From: Thermogutta sp039793925
GTDB lineage: Bacteria > Planctomycetota > Planctomycetia > Pirellulales > Thermoguttaceae
Length of the DNA: 64,000 bases
NCBI RefSeq assembly: GCF_039793925.1
Contig: NZ_JBAMME010000240.1
Location: forward strand, 42,980 to 106,979
Direction of reading: 5' to 3'
Each line of letters opens with the position of its first letter. Positions within the stretch are counted from its first letter, which is position 1. The translations under genes and the position numbers were made by a program. This document shows, piece after piece, positions 17,590-29,100 of the stretch. Below the pieces are notes generated by a model, which searched no databases, had not been told where the DNA came from, and was given only the letters and a program-made list of their open reading frames with translations.

Positions 17590-19401
17590 GTGTTGACGAG
17601 TTCTCGCATCTATTTCGGACTCGCTCTTGTTCTGGCGGGCAGCGTTTTCTTCGTAAATCTGGGTCAGGCTCGATTGTGGGATCGGGATGAGCCCCGCAAT
17701 GCCGGCTGTGCCCGAGAGATGCTAGAAAGGCATGACTGGGTGGTCCCGGTTTTCAACGGAGAATTGAGGGACCATAAGCCGGTGCTGCTCTACTGGTTCA
17801 TGATGCTGGCGTACAGCGTTTTCGGAATCAATGAGTTTGCCGCCCGATTTTTTTCAGCCCTTTTTGGACTGGGGACGGTGGCCATCACGTACGATCTGGG
17901 ACGGCGTGCGTTTCGACCAGAGGTCGGGTTTTGGGCCGCTCTCATGCTGGCTACCTGTATGATGTTTCCGGTAGCCGCCCGTGCTGCCACTCCGGACTCA
18001 GTGCTCATTTTCTTTTCCACGGCGGCCTTGTGGCTCTACGCTCAGGGATACGTGCTGGCACCGTCGGGCGCCGGGGCAAGCCGCTCGGGAACTGGCCTGG
18101 TGTTGGCTAGTTATGCTTCGATGGGGTTAGCGGTACTCGCCAAGGGGCCCATCGGTTTTCTGCTTCCGGCGGGGATCATCGGCCTGTATCACATGGTCGA
18201 AGAGCCACTGCCGCGCGGGGACGGGCTGCCTCGTTTTGCACGATGGCTGGCTGGAATCCGGGAGTTGCTGCATCCTGCGCGCATTCTTGCTGCGGTACGG
18301 AAGATGTTTCTCCTTCCGGGACTTCTCGTGACGCTCGCGGTGGCCATGCCGTGGTATATTTGGGTCGGAATGCGAACCAACGGAGAATGGTTGAAAGGGT
18401 TTTTCTTAACGCACAACGTCGGCCGATTTCTTCATCCCATGGAAGACCATTCAGGGCCAATTTTCTACTATCCCTTGGTCCTATTTGCCTGTTTTTTTCC
18501 GTGGGCACTTTTTTTGATTTCAGCTTTGGCGCAGGGAATCAAGACGGCCCAATCCACAAAGCCGCCGGGAAGGTTTATGAGATTTCTGTTGATTTGGGCC
18601 GCTGTTTACATCGTCTTTTTCTCTTTAGCGGGGACCAAGCTTCCCAATTACATCACGCCTTCTTTGCCGGCTTTCGCGCTTGTGACCGCGTGGTGGCTCG
18701 ATGCATGGCTGAGAGGATCCGAGAGCAATCGTCGTTCCCCTTATGCAGTGGCGTGGATCCTGACTGGGTCTGGGCTCGTCATAGCAGTGGCTATTCCCAT
18801 AGCGGCCCACATTTTTCTACCCGGCGAGGAGATCCTGGGAATTCTTGGGCTGGTCTGGTTGGCAGGAGGAGTTGCCTGCTTGCTGGCACTGCGTCGCGGG
18901 CAAAGGCTGGGCTTCATGGTGGCGCTGGCTACGGCGGCATGGGTGTTTGTTGTGGGGCTTTTTGGAGTCGCGGCCGTACGAGTGTCCTGCCATCAGCGGT
19001 TTGATTATCTCGCCGACATTCTGCGCGAACTCCGAACCTCTTCGCAGGAGCCGGTCACGGTGGCCGCCTATGATTCACTGGAGCCAAGCTGGGTGTTTTA
19101 CCTGGGACAGCCTATCCAGTTCCTACCCGCCTCACAGGGACCAGACCGAATTAGGGATTTGGCTAAGAGCGGGGATTTCTGCTTGCTCGTAACCCGAAAG
19201 CGCTACGAGCAAATCTGTGAAAAATTGGGGAGAGATCTCGTCCCCATCGCTGGGGTTCCCTACTTCCTCAAAAAGCACGAGGAGATCCTACTGTTGGGAA
19301 CTTCGGAGGTTCTCGCGAAACTGGACCAGCCAGCCGCCAGGTCGGGGCCCGACCATACGGCAGAGGCCGCCCCAGCCGGAGGAACGGTACACCGTCGCTG
19401 A
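17590..19401 (+). CDS. GT39/ArnT-family membrane glycosyltransferase
   Basis: The 603-residue polytopic protein resembles the ArnT/PMT group of GT-C enzymes, which move a sugar from a polyprenyl-phosphate carrier to a lipid or protein on the outer face of the membrane. The first periplasmic loop has the diagnostic acidic motif LWDRDEPRNAG, followed by HDWVVPVFNGELRDHKPVLLYW, where ArnT-type enzymes place their donor and metal site. About a dozen hydrophobic helices follow (for example VTLAVAMPWYIW), with a soluble C-terminal domain after about residue 480. Translation begins at a GTG (17590) just after GGAGG. It lies directly before two giant exported proteins, which may be its acceptors; this is inferred from position only. 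Confidence 0.85.
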   Translation: MLTSSRIYFGLALVLAGSVFFVNLGQARLWDRDEPRNAGCAREMLERHDWVVPVFNGELRDHKPVLLYWFMMLAYSVFGINEFAARFFSALFGLGTVAITYDLGRRAFRPEVGFWAALMLATCMMFPVAARAATPDSVLIFFSTAALWLYAQGYVLAPSGAGASRSGTGLVLASYASMGLAVLAKGPIGFLLPAGIIGLYHMVEEPLPRGDGLPRFARWLAGIRELLHPARILAAVRKMFLLPGLLVTLAVAMPWYIWVGMRTNGEWLKGFFLTHNVGRFLHPMEDHSGPIFYYPLVLFACFFPWALFLISALAQGIKTAQSTKPPGRFMRFLLIWAAVYIVFFSLAGTKLPNYITPSLPAFALVTAWWLDAWLRGSESNRRSPYAVAWILTGSGLVIAVAIPIAAHIFLPGEEILGILGLVWLAGGVACLLALRRGQRLGFMVALATAAWVFVVGLFGVAAVRVSCHQRFDYLADILRELRTSSQEPVTVAAYDSLEPSWVFYLGQPIQFLPASQGPDRIRDLAKSGDFCLLVTRKRYEQICEKLGRDLVPIAGVPYFLKKHEEILLLGTSEVLAKLDQPAARSGPDHTAEAAPAGGTVHRR

Positions 19402-19549
19402 TCGGACACACTCTGCTGGTGCGACCGCGTCCAAAGCGTGGGCAGCATCGCCTCGCAATATGAATCGGAAACGGCCGTTCTTTGATCAAATCTTGTCGAT
19501 TGGGTAAACTAGAAAAGTAACCAGCTATTCTCATGGTTACAAGAAGTGA

Positions 19550-22500
19550 TTGTCCACCCTCATCCTGGTTTCTGAGTGCCGGGTGAACCAACAAGATCAA
19601 GCTGAGGAAGGGCCAGCCGTTTTGGTGGGATTTCCTATTCCCGTAAACCAGGCGAGACGCGTTTGCGGCCAACATGTGGCAGCGGAGTGGGCCCTCCGCA
19701 GGCTTGGGTTGTGGCCTGTTGTTTTCTTTGTGGCGATGGGCGTGTTGGCCCTGGCAGCGGGTTTGCGTGCAGCCGTCGCGCAACAATCGACGAGTAGTGT
19801 CTTATCGGGTTGGATGACGGAACCTCCGATGGAGATCCCACAGCAGGTGCCGCCACCAGCAACCAGTCAGACTGGCCAGAGCGGCGCTCCTTCCTCGGCG
19901 AATGCACCCCAGAGCACTTCGGCAACAGAAACCGGCCAACCCGGGGCCGCGGCGGGAACATCGCCACCGGTTTCCCAGCCAAGCCCGCCCGCAGTCGAAG
20001 AAGTGAAGCCAGAGCAAATTTACCTGCGTGACTCGGACGGCAGCCTGAAGCTCATGCTGGGTTGGACAATGGCCCAATTCGAGGAACTGGTTCGCCTTCG
20101 TGACGCCCTCGAACAACGGTCTCGTCCGCCTGCCTATGCTCTGGAAGGGGTGAACATCACGGGCAAAGCTTTCGATCACTACGCAGAGCTTTTCATCGAG
20201 TGTAAAGTCCGTATTCTCACAGACACGCCGGTGCGGGTTCCCTTGGGACTGGAGCAGATTATCCTTCGAGAGATTCCGCGTCGGGCGGATGGAAGCCAGT
20301 TACTCATTTTTCGCAACCAAAATGATGGCGGTTATGTCGTGTTTCTTCAGGGGAAGAAGGACTCTCTTGAAGACATCACACTCCAAGCCTGGGTCCCTGT
20401 GGTTCAAAACGGGAACGATCGTCGACTTGTGCTCACTGTACCGGAAACCCCCGTCTCCGAGTTGGAGCTCGAGCTTCCTGTCGAAAACCCAGGCCTGACG
20501 GTCGGCCCCGGGACGACGCTGGTGGGAACAGAAACGACGGCTGCTAAGACCACCCGGGTGAAAGTTGCTGGTTTGGGACCAGGATTCGAATTGGCGTGGC
20601 ATGGCGAAGCGACGCCAGAGAAGGAAAAACCGCCCATCCTGGAAAGTGCTGGGCTGGTCCTCATCCGCACGAGCGGGACAAATCTCGAGTTCGACGCGCG
20701 ACTGACCCTTCGCACTTACACCACGCCGTTTGATCGAGTGCGCATCCGTTTGCCGCAGGGAGCGGCTTTGCTGCCCACGAACACTTCCGGCTATACGGTC
20801 ACGGAAGTCAGTGGGAATTCAGAGGAAGGGGGCTTCGGCCGAGTGGTGGAAGTGAGTTTTCCAAAAAAGGTGACTGGGCCTGTGGAAGTCCGACTGAATG
20901 CCCGGCGGCCCGTGGATTCCCACGATTGGATGAATCTGGGCGGGTTCTCCGTCGAGAATGCCGTGCGCCAGTGGGGATACCTGGCAGTGGTGGTAACGGC
21001 CGACCAGACAATTATTTGGGGCAACTTAGTGGGTGTCCGTCAGATTGCGCGTCTGCCCAACACTCAAGAAGCGATCGAAGCCACAGGGAGTTTTGAGTAT
21101 TATTCCCAGCCCTACACACTCGCCATCAAGGTGGTACCGCGTTTGAGCACGTTGTCCGTTTCGCCCCAATACCGGGTTGACTTCTCATCCACGGAACTGC
21201 TGCTGCAGGGTACGCTGAGTTGTGAAGTCCGCGGGGGAGAAGTGTCCACGATCGACTTGGACAGCTCTGGATGGCAGATTTCTGAAGTGACGCTTCGAGG
21301 GGAAGATCTCCCGCTCGTTCTCTCGCAGTCGGAAGGCTCTGTCACCACCATTGCCTTACCCCGGCGGATGTCGGGCAAATTCGAAATCAGCTTCAAAGCG
21401 CGCCAAGATGCGCCGCCACGAGGCGAGGTTTTTCGGTTGGCCTTTCCGCGCGTGAAAGCTTCCCGCATTCAGCCGGCGGAGCTGATCCTAGTGGCTGCAC
21501 CGAACATTGATCTCCGACCTCATCCGCAGGAAAGTGAAGGAGTCATGACGGCGGCAGTATCTGAAAGCAATCTTGCCGTCCCCAACGTGTTTGCATGGCG
21601 GCTGACGAGCCCCGGTGCGACCCTGGTCGCGGAGTGGGATAGTCGGCCCCGAGAAATAACCGTGGAAATGGAAACACGAGTCCAGGTGCAGGGGAATCAG
21701 GCGGAGATAGAACAGCGGCTGCGGTTTCAGGTGGCCTATCAGCCGTGGGCCGAGCCGTGGCGGTTGACCATACCACGGGATCTGGATGGTAAAGTGGTGG
21801 CTCTTCTCGATGGTCGGCCGGTGGAAATCAAAAAGGCTGTGGGATCCCCATCTGCGAATTCTTCACTCGGGGCATTGCAGGACGATGGCGCTTCGGAATA
21901 CCTGGTGACTCCGCTCACCCCAGTATTGGGCGTTGTTGAACTCGTGCTTCGGTACTCGTATCCTTTTCCCACGGCTGAGGCGGAATCCTTGAGCTGGCGG
22001 TTACCCCTGATTGAGCCGCGTGACGGCCACCTCTTGCGGCATCGTTTGACGGTGACTCTCCCGTCAGGATGGCGGGTGGAGCGCATTAATTCGCCGTGGG
22101 AGGCGCGATCTGACATCGTGCCAGTGGGAATCAAGTCCGCGACATTGGAATTCGAGACGAATGCGCCCGTGGGCGAGGCCGCTATTTTGCTGAGGGCTTC
22201 GGAGATCGCGGGCACGCGCTCAGTTGTTGTGGAAAGACTTCTCATCCAATCACGAATGGACCGTAATATGCGGCAGGACCGCTGCGTGATGGAATTCCGC
22301 ACCGCCCGATCCAATCTGCTGATCCGGCTGCCCCGTACCGTTCGTGGAGATGTGGCACAAATTTGGCTGGACGGACGGGCGGTTCAGTCGCGGGTTTCGG
22401 GGCGTTCCGAAGTGATAATACCTCTTACAGGCACGGAGGGAGAAGCAGGCTCCGGTCAGGACACGGTGCATCATCTAGAGATATGGTACGAACTACCCCG

Positions 22501-23173
22501 GTTTCGCAGCGATTGGGGGCGGACGCGTCTGGAATTACCACAGATTGAAGATCCCGTACTTTTGCGGTGGATGTATTGGGAAATTGTCCTTTTGCCGGAT
22601 GAGCATATTGTGTGGACTTCGTCGCCGTTGACGATGGAATATCGCTGGAGCTGGTTGGGGTATTTTTGGGGACGGGTCCCTTCCCTTACAGAAGAACAAC
22701 TGGAGCAATGGGCGGGGGTGAGCGAAGGCTGGCTCCATGTGCCCGTGCAGGCTAATCGCTATCTTTTCAGCAGTCTTCGCACCGTGAGTGCTGCAGATGT
22801 GTGGACATTTCGACGGTCATGGATCGTGGCCGTTTGCTCAGGGGCCGTTGTCTTGCTCGGATGGGGCTGGATTTATCTCAGCCGGTCCTGGAAGCGTCTG
22901 GTTACGTTGGGAGTGATTGGTTTTCTGATCGGCCTTGGGTTCCTGCGGCCAGATGTGGCCCTTCTAATGGCCGAAGCATCTGCTTTGGGGATCGGACTGG
23001 CCATCCTCTCCTGGTTTCTTTATCGTGCCGTGACACCTCCTCAACCATCTCGAGTGGCGATGAGCGGTTGGGGAGAGCGAACCTCGATGGACACGGTCGT
23101 TTGCCAGCGGAGTCTCGACGATAACGCGTGCACCGTACCTTCCGGGGAGAGTGCCACCCACAGTCACGCATAG
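19550..23173 (+). CDS. Giant exported, C-terminally anchored protein A (unknown family)
   Basis: A protein of about 1200 residues with no family I recognise. The true start is uncertain: 19550 is a TTG, with other TTG or GTG codons near 19622. A signal segment (PVVFFVAMGVLALAAGL, ending AVAQQ) is followed by a Pro/Ser/Thr/Gln-rich linker to about residue 155. Next is a module with pattern IYLRDSDGSL...FEELVRLRDAL...YALEGVNITGKAF...VRVPLGLEQ. This module recurs twice in the next gene. The middle 800 residues are repetitive beta-strand sequence suggesting stacked beta-sandwiches. Two membrane helices lie near the end (WIVAVCSGAVVLLGWGWIYL and a second with FLRPDVALLMAEA), followed by a short cytoplasmic tail. 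The next gene starts 20 bases downstream. Confidence 0.8.
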   Translation: MSTLILVSECRVNQQDQAEEGPAVLVGFPIPVNQARRVCGQHVAAEWALRRLGLWPVVFFVAMGVLALAAGLRAAVAQQSTSSVLSGWMTEPPMEIPQQVPPPATSQTGQSGAPSSANAPQSTSATETGQPGAAAGTSPPVSQPSPPAVEEVKPEQIYLRDSDGSLKLMLGWTMAQFEELVRLRDALEQRSRPPAYALEGVNITGKAFDHYAELFIECKVRILTDTPVRVPLGLEQIILREIPRRADGSQLLIFRNQNDGGYVVFLQGKKDSLEDITLQAWVPVVQNGNDRRLVLTVPETPVSELELELPVENPGLTVGPGTTLVGTETTAAKTTRVKVAGLGPGFELAWHGEATPEKEKPPILESAGLVLIRTSGTNLEFDARLTLRTYTTPFDRVRIRLPQGAALLPTNTSGYTVTEVSGNSEEGGFGRVVEVSFPKKVTGPVEVRLNARRPVDSHDWMNLGGFSVENAVRQWGYLAVVVTADQTIIWGNLVGVRQIARLPNTQEAIEATGSFEYYSQPYTLAIKVVPRLSTLSVSPQYRVDFSSTELLLQGTLSCEVRGGEVSTIDLDSSGWQISEVTLRGEDLPLVLSQSEGSVTTIALPRRMSGKFEISFKARQDAPPRGEVFRLAFPRVKASRIQPAELILVAAPNIDLRPHPQESEGVMTAAVSESNLAVPNVFAWRLTSPGATLVAEWDSRPREITVEMETRVQVQGNQAEIEQRLRFQVAYQPWAEPWRLTIPRDLDGKVVALLDGRPVEIKKAVGSPSANSSLGALQDDGASEYLVTPLTPVLGVVELVLRYSYPFPTAEAESLSWRLPLIEPRDGHLLRHRLTVTLPSGWRVERINSPWEARSDIVPVGIKSATLEFETNAPVGEAAILLRASEIAGTRSVVVERLLIQSRMDRNMRQDRCVMEFRTARSNLLIRLPRTVRGDVAQIWLDGRAVQSRVSGRSEVIIPLTGTEGEAGSGQDTVHHLEIWYELPRFRSDWGRTRLELPQIEDPVLLRWMYWEIVLLPDEHIVWTSSPLTMEYRWSWLGYFWGRVPSLTEEQLEQWAGVSEGWLHVPVQANRYLFSSLRTVSAADVWTFRRSWIVAVCSGAVVLLGWGWIYLSRSWKRLVTLGVIGFLIGLGFLRPDVALLMAEASALGIGLAILSWFLYRAVTPPQPSRVAMSGWGERTSMDTVVCQRSLDDNACTVPSGESATHSHA

Positions 23174-23192
23174 CCGGGAGGAACGAGAGGCC

Positions 23193-26100
23193 ATGCGCAG
23201 CGCGAGTTCACTGAGGTCGTCACAGGCAGGAAGGTCACACCTGGGGCGATGGTGTTGCGCACTCCTGGTCTTCTGGCTAACAATTTGTTCTTTTGGAGCG
23301 CTTGCCGAAGAGGCTGTCGTTTCTAGGACTCCAAACCCTGAAAAGGTTTTGGGACCGATTACTCCTCTGCGCTTCCGGCGTGTGTTCGTTCCCCAAGATC
23401 GACTCAACGAGATTCGAGATCCGGTGCCATATTTCCCGCTTAATGCTGCTGAATTCGAACAGATGATTTCCCGGGCCAATAGTCAAGCTGCGATCCGCGG
23501 CCAAAACGGGGAAATTGTCTCTGCGGTTTATCAGGCAGTCTTCAGGCAGGACAGTTTGGTGGGACTGGAAGGCGAGTGGGTGGTGGAGCTATCTTCTGCT
23601 GTTGAGCAGGCTTTTATTCCGCTGGGGCAGCCGAATATCGCGATTGGCGACGCCACTTGGTCCGATACCGGAGGTGTGAACGTTCCCATCCTCACCGATT
23701 CGCAGGGGCGGCTCGGGATGCTCGTCAATCGGTCGGGCAAGATTCATTTTCGATGGTCGGCACGCCGAGTATCGCCCACGGCCGACACATCGGCAACAAG
23801 GTTCACCCTCGTTTTTCCCCACGCTGTCACGAGCGAACTCCGTCTCATTATGACGGAACAATGGCAGGTCTCTGTCGAGAATGCGCTTCTTTTACCGATG
23901 GGGGCTGTCCCCGGAGAATTGCCGGGCTACCGCCTCATGTTCAGCGGGAATCAACCGATTTCCCTTCTTCTTACCCGACCAGAGAGTGAAGAAAGGAATA
24001 AGCCGCGATTGGTTTACCGTGAAAAGGTGGCATACGATTTAGCCCTCCACGGGTTGGAAGCGACCTGGGTGTGGGATGTGGACGTGCTCAATGACGGCGT
24101 TGAGGCCCTCTACCTTGAGTTGCCAAGCAGCCTCCAAATCGCAGAGGCGAAGCTCGGTGACACGCCGCTCTCCTGGACTGTGGGAATGACGGACGATGGT
24201 CGGCCGCACGGAGTTCGCCTGCAATTTCCCGAGCCTCTTCGCGGCCACGGACGCACACTTACGCTCCGCGGGATCCAGGGTCTACCACTTGATCAAACGG
24301 TGACGCTTCCCTCCCTTCTGCCGGAAAATGCGTTCTGGCTATCGCGCCACGCCACCGTGGTGCTTCGTCGTCCGCTTCGCCTTTATGACCTCCAACTGAG
24401 CGGGGCGCGTCTGAAACAGGTGGTCACCTTACCCACTGCGCCAGGTGATATGGGGCTGGAAATTGTTGGAGAGGCACCCACCTCGGAAATTCGCGTGCAC
24501 TGCAAAATTGGGACGGGAGAATTGGAGGCCACCACTCTGGTGAACTGGATCTGGGACCAGGAAACTCTGAAGGCCCAGATGACAACGGCCGTTCGCAGCA
24601 GAGCTGGCGAAATATTTCAGTTTTGCCTCCCCATTCGGCATGGTTGGAGTGTCGAGGAGGTAACGGCAGCGCCCGAGGATATTGTGGACGATTGGCGATG
24701 GGATCCTCCTGCGGACGACTCCGGTAACGGGACTTTGACGATCTGCCTGCGAAAGCCCCTTGCGTCGGAGTCATCCGCTGTTTTCAATGTGGTTCTTTCC
24801 TCAAAATTGCTGGAAAATTGCGAGCGGCTCGACCTGCGTGAGATCATGCCGGTCGCTTCCCAGGGAGGATTTGCGAAACATCAGATGTATGGGGCGATCC
24901 GTCTGGCGACCTCGTTGCGCGAAAATTTTCAAATTGATGCTCATCCGCAGCTCCCCCTCGTTCCCCAAGCTGTGGTGGATTTTCTTCGGACGTGGGCGGT
25001 CCTACCCGGAAATGCGACCATATTCGAAATTGGCTTGCCTCCACCAAAGTGTGAGTTTCACCGAATAGCGCGGCCCCGGCGGTTTCTGGCTCAGATTTCG
25101 GGCACTCTTGGTTTCCGGGGTAAAGAACTAAGCGTCAGATACGAGGTCTCGATTCAACCTGACCAAACCGATGTGGATCGCATCCGCGTTTTTTGGACTG
25201 CCCCTTCCGGGCGATCAACCTGGCACTGGAAGTGGCGGGATAACGACGGCCGCGAAGTTGCTCTGCGAACTGAACCAGCTAACGACGCTCGCCTGAAAAA
25301 TACTGCGGAGGTGTGCGAGGTATTGCTTCCTCGCGCCATTCGCGAACCGGTTACCCTGGTCGCCGAGCGAGACTGGCCCCTTGAGCCCGGTCCCGTCCCG
25401 TTGCCGATTCTTCCTGAAGCCGTTCGTTTTCAAGGGGTGCTCCATTTGGTGGGGACGACTAGTGGGGAGGACCTTACTGGCCTCCGCTGGACAACAAAGG
25501 GTTTGCGGACGGTCGCCGACGAGCAGGGCAAGCCGCCAGCTTTGCCCGTTTTTGCCAGTTACCGCTACGAGGGCGGCACCACCCTGGGGATCAACGAGCT
25601 GCCCGAGTTGTGTCTGTTTCTCGAGCGGGGAAAGGTGCCTCTTCCCGTTTGGGCGATCAGTGCAAACGTTGCGTTTCGCCTGGACTGTCATGGCACGCTC
25701 GAGCGATGGCACGTTTTCAAGATTTCGTGTCCGCAAGGAGGTCGTGCCATTTTCACGCGATCCGCGAACGAAGGGAATCCGCTGGAGATGGCGGTAACAC
25801 TCGACGGCCAGGCGGTGACGTGGCAGACGCGACCCAAGGAGGCCGGTTCAGAATTTGAGGTGGTCGTGCCTCCACAAGGAGGCGAACGCCGACTCGTCAT
25901 CTGGGAGCGATTTGCAGATGGGAAAGGCTTCATCGCTGATTTGGCCCATTTGACTCGTCTGTTTCCTGATTTTCCGGTCTACCACTGGCGGGCCACGGTC
26001 TGGACACCACCGGCCTATCAGCCGCTATGTGACCGTGAGTTTCTCAGTTGGGGTTTTCACCCAAGTGCCTGGGCCAGCAAGCTCTTTGGGCCGTTGTGGC

Positions 26101-29100
26101 GTCCTCCGGAGCAACCCCTATTTATTCCTGATCGTTTGAACCGTGCCCTGTTTGACCCCACATTACCGCCGCCGGATTTGTCTTTTCAGCGAGCACAGCA
26201 ATTTTTGGAATCCTTTGGGGAAAACGTGGCCGCGCTCCTGTCTGTGTCCGCCGAAGGGAATTCTCAGCCCGCGGCGTCGCCGGGACAGGTGTCTGCTTCT
26301 GCTGCAACCGCCGGAAAACGGGAGGCGCGGGATACTCCCGCGGTTCAGCCTTCTGGCAGAAAGGGACGTCCCATTTTTTGGCGAGACCTGCTTTCTGATG
26401 CGGTTGTGGAGAAAGTCTACGACTCTCCGCCGCGACTCCGTACGGTGATTTTCCTGGTCGACCGAAGAGCTTTTCAGGAGCTCGATCTGACCCCGGGGAC
26501 AGAATGGGATCCGCAGCGTTTACCCAGCGGCGTCCTGAAAGATAATACTCCCGCAGCATTGGCCACAGCACTCCTGGAATCGGCAGGCCTGGTCCTCGTT
26601 ATTACACCCCGAGCGGTAGTCCTGACTTCACTTACGGAGGTGGCACGTCATCGCAAGGACGTCACATGGGAGAGACCACCCCTTTACAAGCTGGCCGCAG
26701 AAAGTGACTGGGCGCAAGAAATTGAAATCTCCCGGTTGAATGAAGGCGGTGAGGGTTTCTGCCGTGTCCGGGTATGGAACGATTTGCCCAGCGTGGGACC
26801 GCTCACCCCGCTGGGCACTGCCGTGGAAACCGGTCTGGCATTTGCCCGTCAGGGGTGGAACGCCACGGCGTTGCCAGAAAAACAATTGGCAGAGCCCCAA
26901 CCTTCGATGGTGCTCCTCATACCGGTGGACCTTATTACAGGATCGCGGTGGCTGGGCACGTGCCTTGTGTTCCTTGCCGTGGTGGCATTTCGAGTACCCC
27001 GGCGCGTGCTGCTGGGACTGGCCCTCACTGCCGCGGTTGTGGTGGCGTTTGTCCCCGACCTGTTCGCACCGGTTTTCTCGGGGGCTTTTCTCGGAACACT
27101 CCTGGCTTTCGTCGTTTCTCTCACGCAGGCAGGCTGGGAGGCCGTAAAGCAGTCGGGTGACACAGTTCCCCTTTCGCAGTTCCGGCTTGCATCTACGGAA
27201 CAGCCCTCCCCACACGCGGTCGCTCCTCAAAATCGAGGCGACACGAGGTGGAGCACAGCCGGAATGGTTGTGTTCCTGATGGCATCACTTGTGATTCTCT
27301 CGGTTGGTGGAAAAGCTGGGCCCTCCTTCGCCCAGCAGCCGCCCGGAGCTGTTCCCGAGAACAGGACGGGGGGCGCTCAGCCCGCGCCGGTGCCGCCCGT
27401 TTATCGCGTTTTCATCCCAGTGGACGAGAACGGGCGTCCGGTGGGGCAGGAAGTCTACGTGCCGGAGGAGTTATACAAACAACTCCAGCGGCGGGTAAGC
27501 CCCGTCAACGAAACGCCACCCGGCTGGCAATTTATCGGAGCGGTTTATAGGGGTACGTTTTCTCCAGCGAATACTGGCGATCGTTGGGAAATCACTGATT
27601 TTAATGCGACATTGGAGTGTCTCCTGAGTGACGCGCCGGTTACCTTAGAATTTCCCCTCGGCAGCGACGTCTTGCTGCCCGGCGTGAATGAGGTCCTCGT
27701 AGACGGTCGGCCCACCGCAGCCACATGGAACTCGGGGCGCCTCCGTGTGACGATCAATGACCCCGGGCGACATCGACTGCGCATTCCATTCACAATCCAA
27801 CCGTCTCAGCAAGGTTCCGTGACAGAGTTGACGGGAGCGATCCCGCCCATCGTCAATGCCCGGCTGGAACTTGCAGCTTCTCCTGATCTTCTCCGCGTAG
27901 AGGTACCTTCTGCGCTGGGACGTGTGGAACGCGATCCGGAAAGCGGAGCCTGGGCGGCCGAACTCGGACCCGCAAATCAACTGGTCATCCGCTGGACAAC
28001 CGGACAACCGCTCTTCGGCGATGCCTCGCTGGAAAGCGATGTGCTCTACGTTTTGGATCTTCGGCCCGAAGGATTCCACTGGACGGTCCGTTGGAAACTT
28101 CATTCGTTCAGTTTGGCACGCAATCAACTGCAACTGGTGTGTGATCCCGATCTCACTTTGGTATCGCTCACTGCGGGGTCGCCTGTGCAGGTCCAGCCGC
28201 TTCTCGCCGGTGTGGATCAACAGGTGTTTAACGTCACCTTTTCGGGCCCAGTGCCCTCGGATCAGATCGTCACGGCCGAGTTTTCTCAGGCGATGCGCGA
28301 AGCACCGGGCGGAATCCGGCTCCCCACCGTGCATTTCACCGACATAGGAGTCGGCCGGCAGGACCTGGTAGTGAACGTAGGCACGGGTTTGAAGGTCATC
28401 GCGTCGCACTCGCCGCGATGGCAATCCGTCAATTTGGATGAAATCCAGGGACGCTGGCAACTTCAGGTCCCCGAAGGCGCCCTCGCCTACACCTGTTCCG
28501 AGAAGTCCGAGTTTTGGGGAGCCTGGATCATTTCGGACCGCCCGCGATTGCAAACGGACGACACCTTGCAGGTCACGGTCGGTGAAGCCGTAGCCCGTCT
28601 CGCATGGCAGGTGCTTTTCCCCAAGGATCAACCAATTCCTGGGGTACTTCATGTGAGGTTGCCACGCGATTTCCATTTAGACAGCATTGCTCTTTACAGG
28701 GGGGCTGTGGAAATCCCCATTGTGGCCTCGCAGGGCAAGCAGGGTGAATTGCTCCTTTTAATTGGCGCGGTTCCGGCGGGTGAGATGCGGCTGGTGGTGG
28801 GAGGAACGATTCCCCTTCTCCCAGACGTAGAGTGGTCCTGCCCGCGGTTCGAGCTTCAGGAGGCCGACTCCCGAAGTCTCACCGTTGTGGTCTTTCAGTC
28901 GTCGGGAGTGAAGGCAGAAGTTGTCCGCACCAAGCAATTCGAACCCCTTTCTGTGGCCTCCGGTTTGATCTTGCCACCCGCTGACGATTCACAGGTGGGA
29001 GCGTACGTCTCCCAAAGCCCGTCGACGGCTGACATTGACCTGCGGGTTCGCGTGCAGGAACATTTCTGGCCTGCTGAGGCCACCGTTCGAGTTTGGCAGC

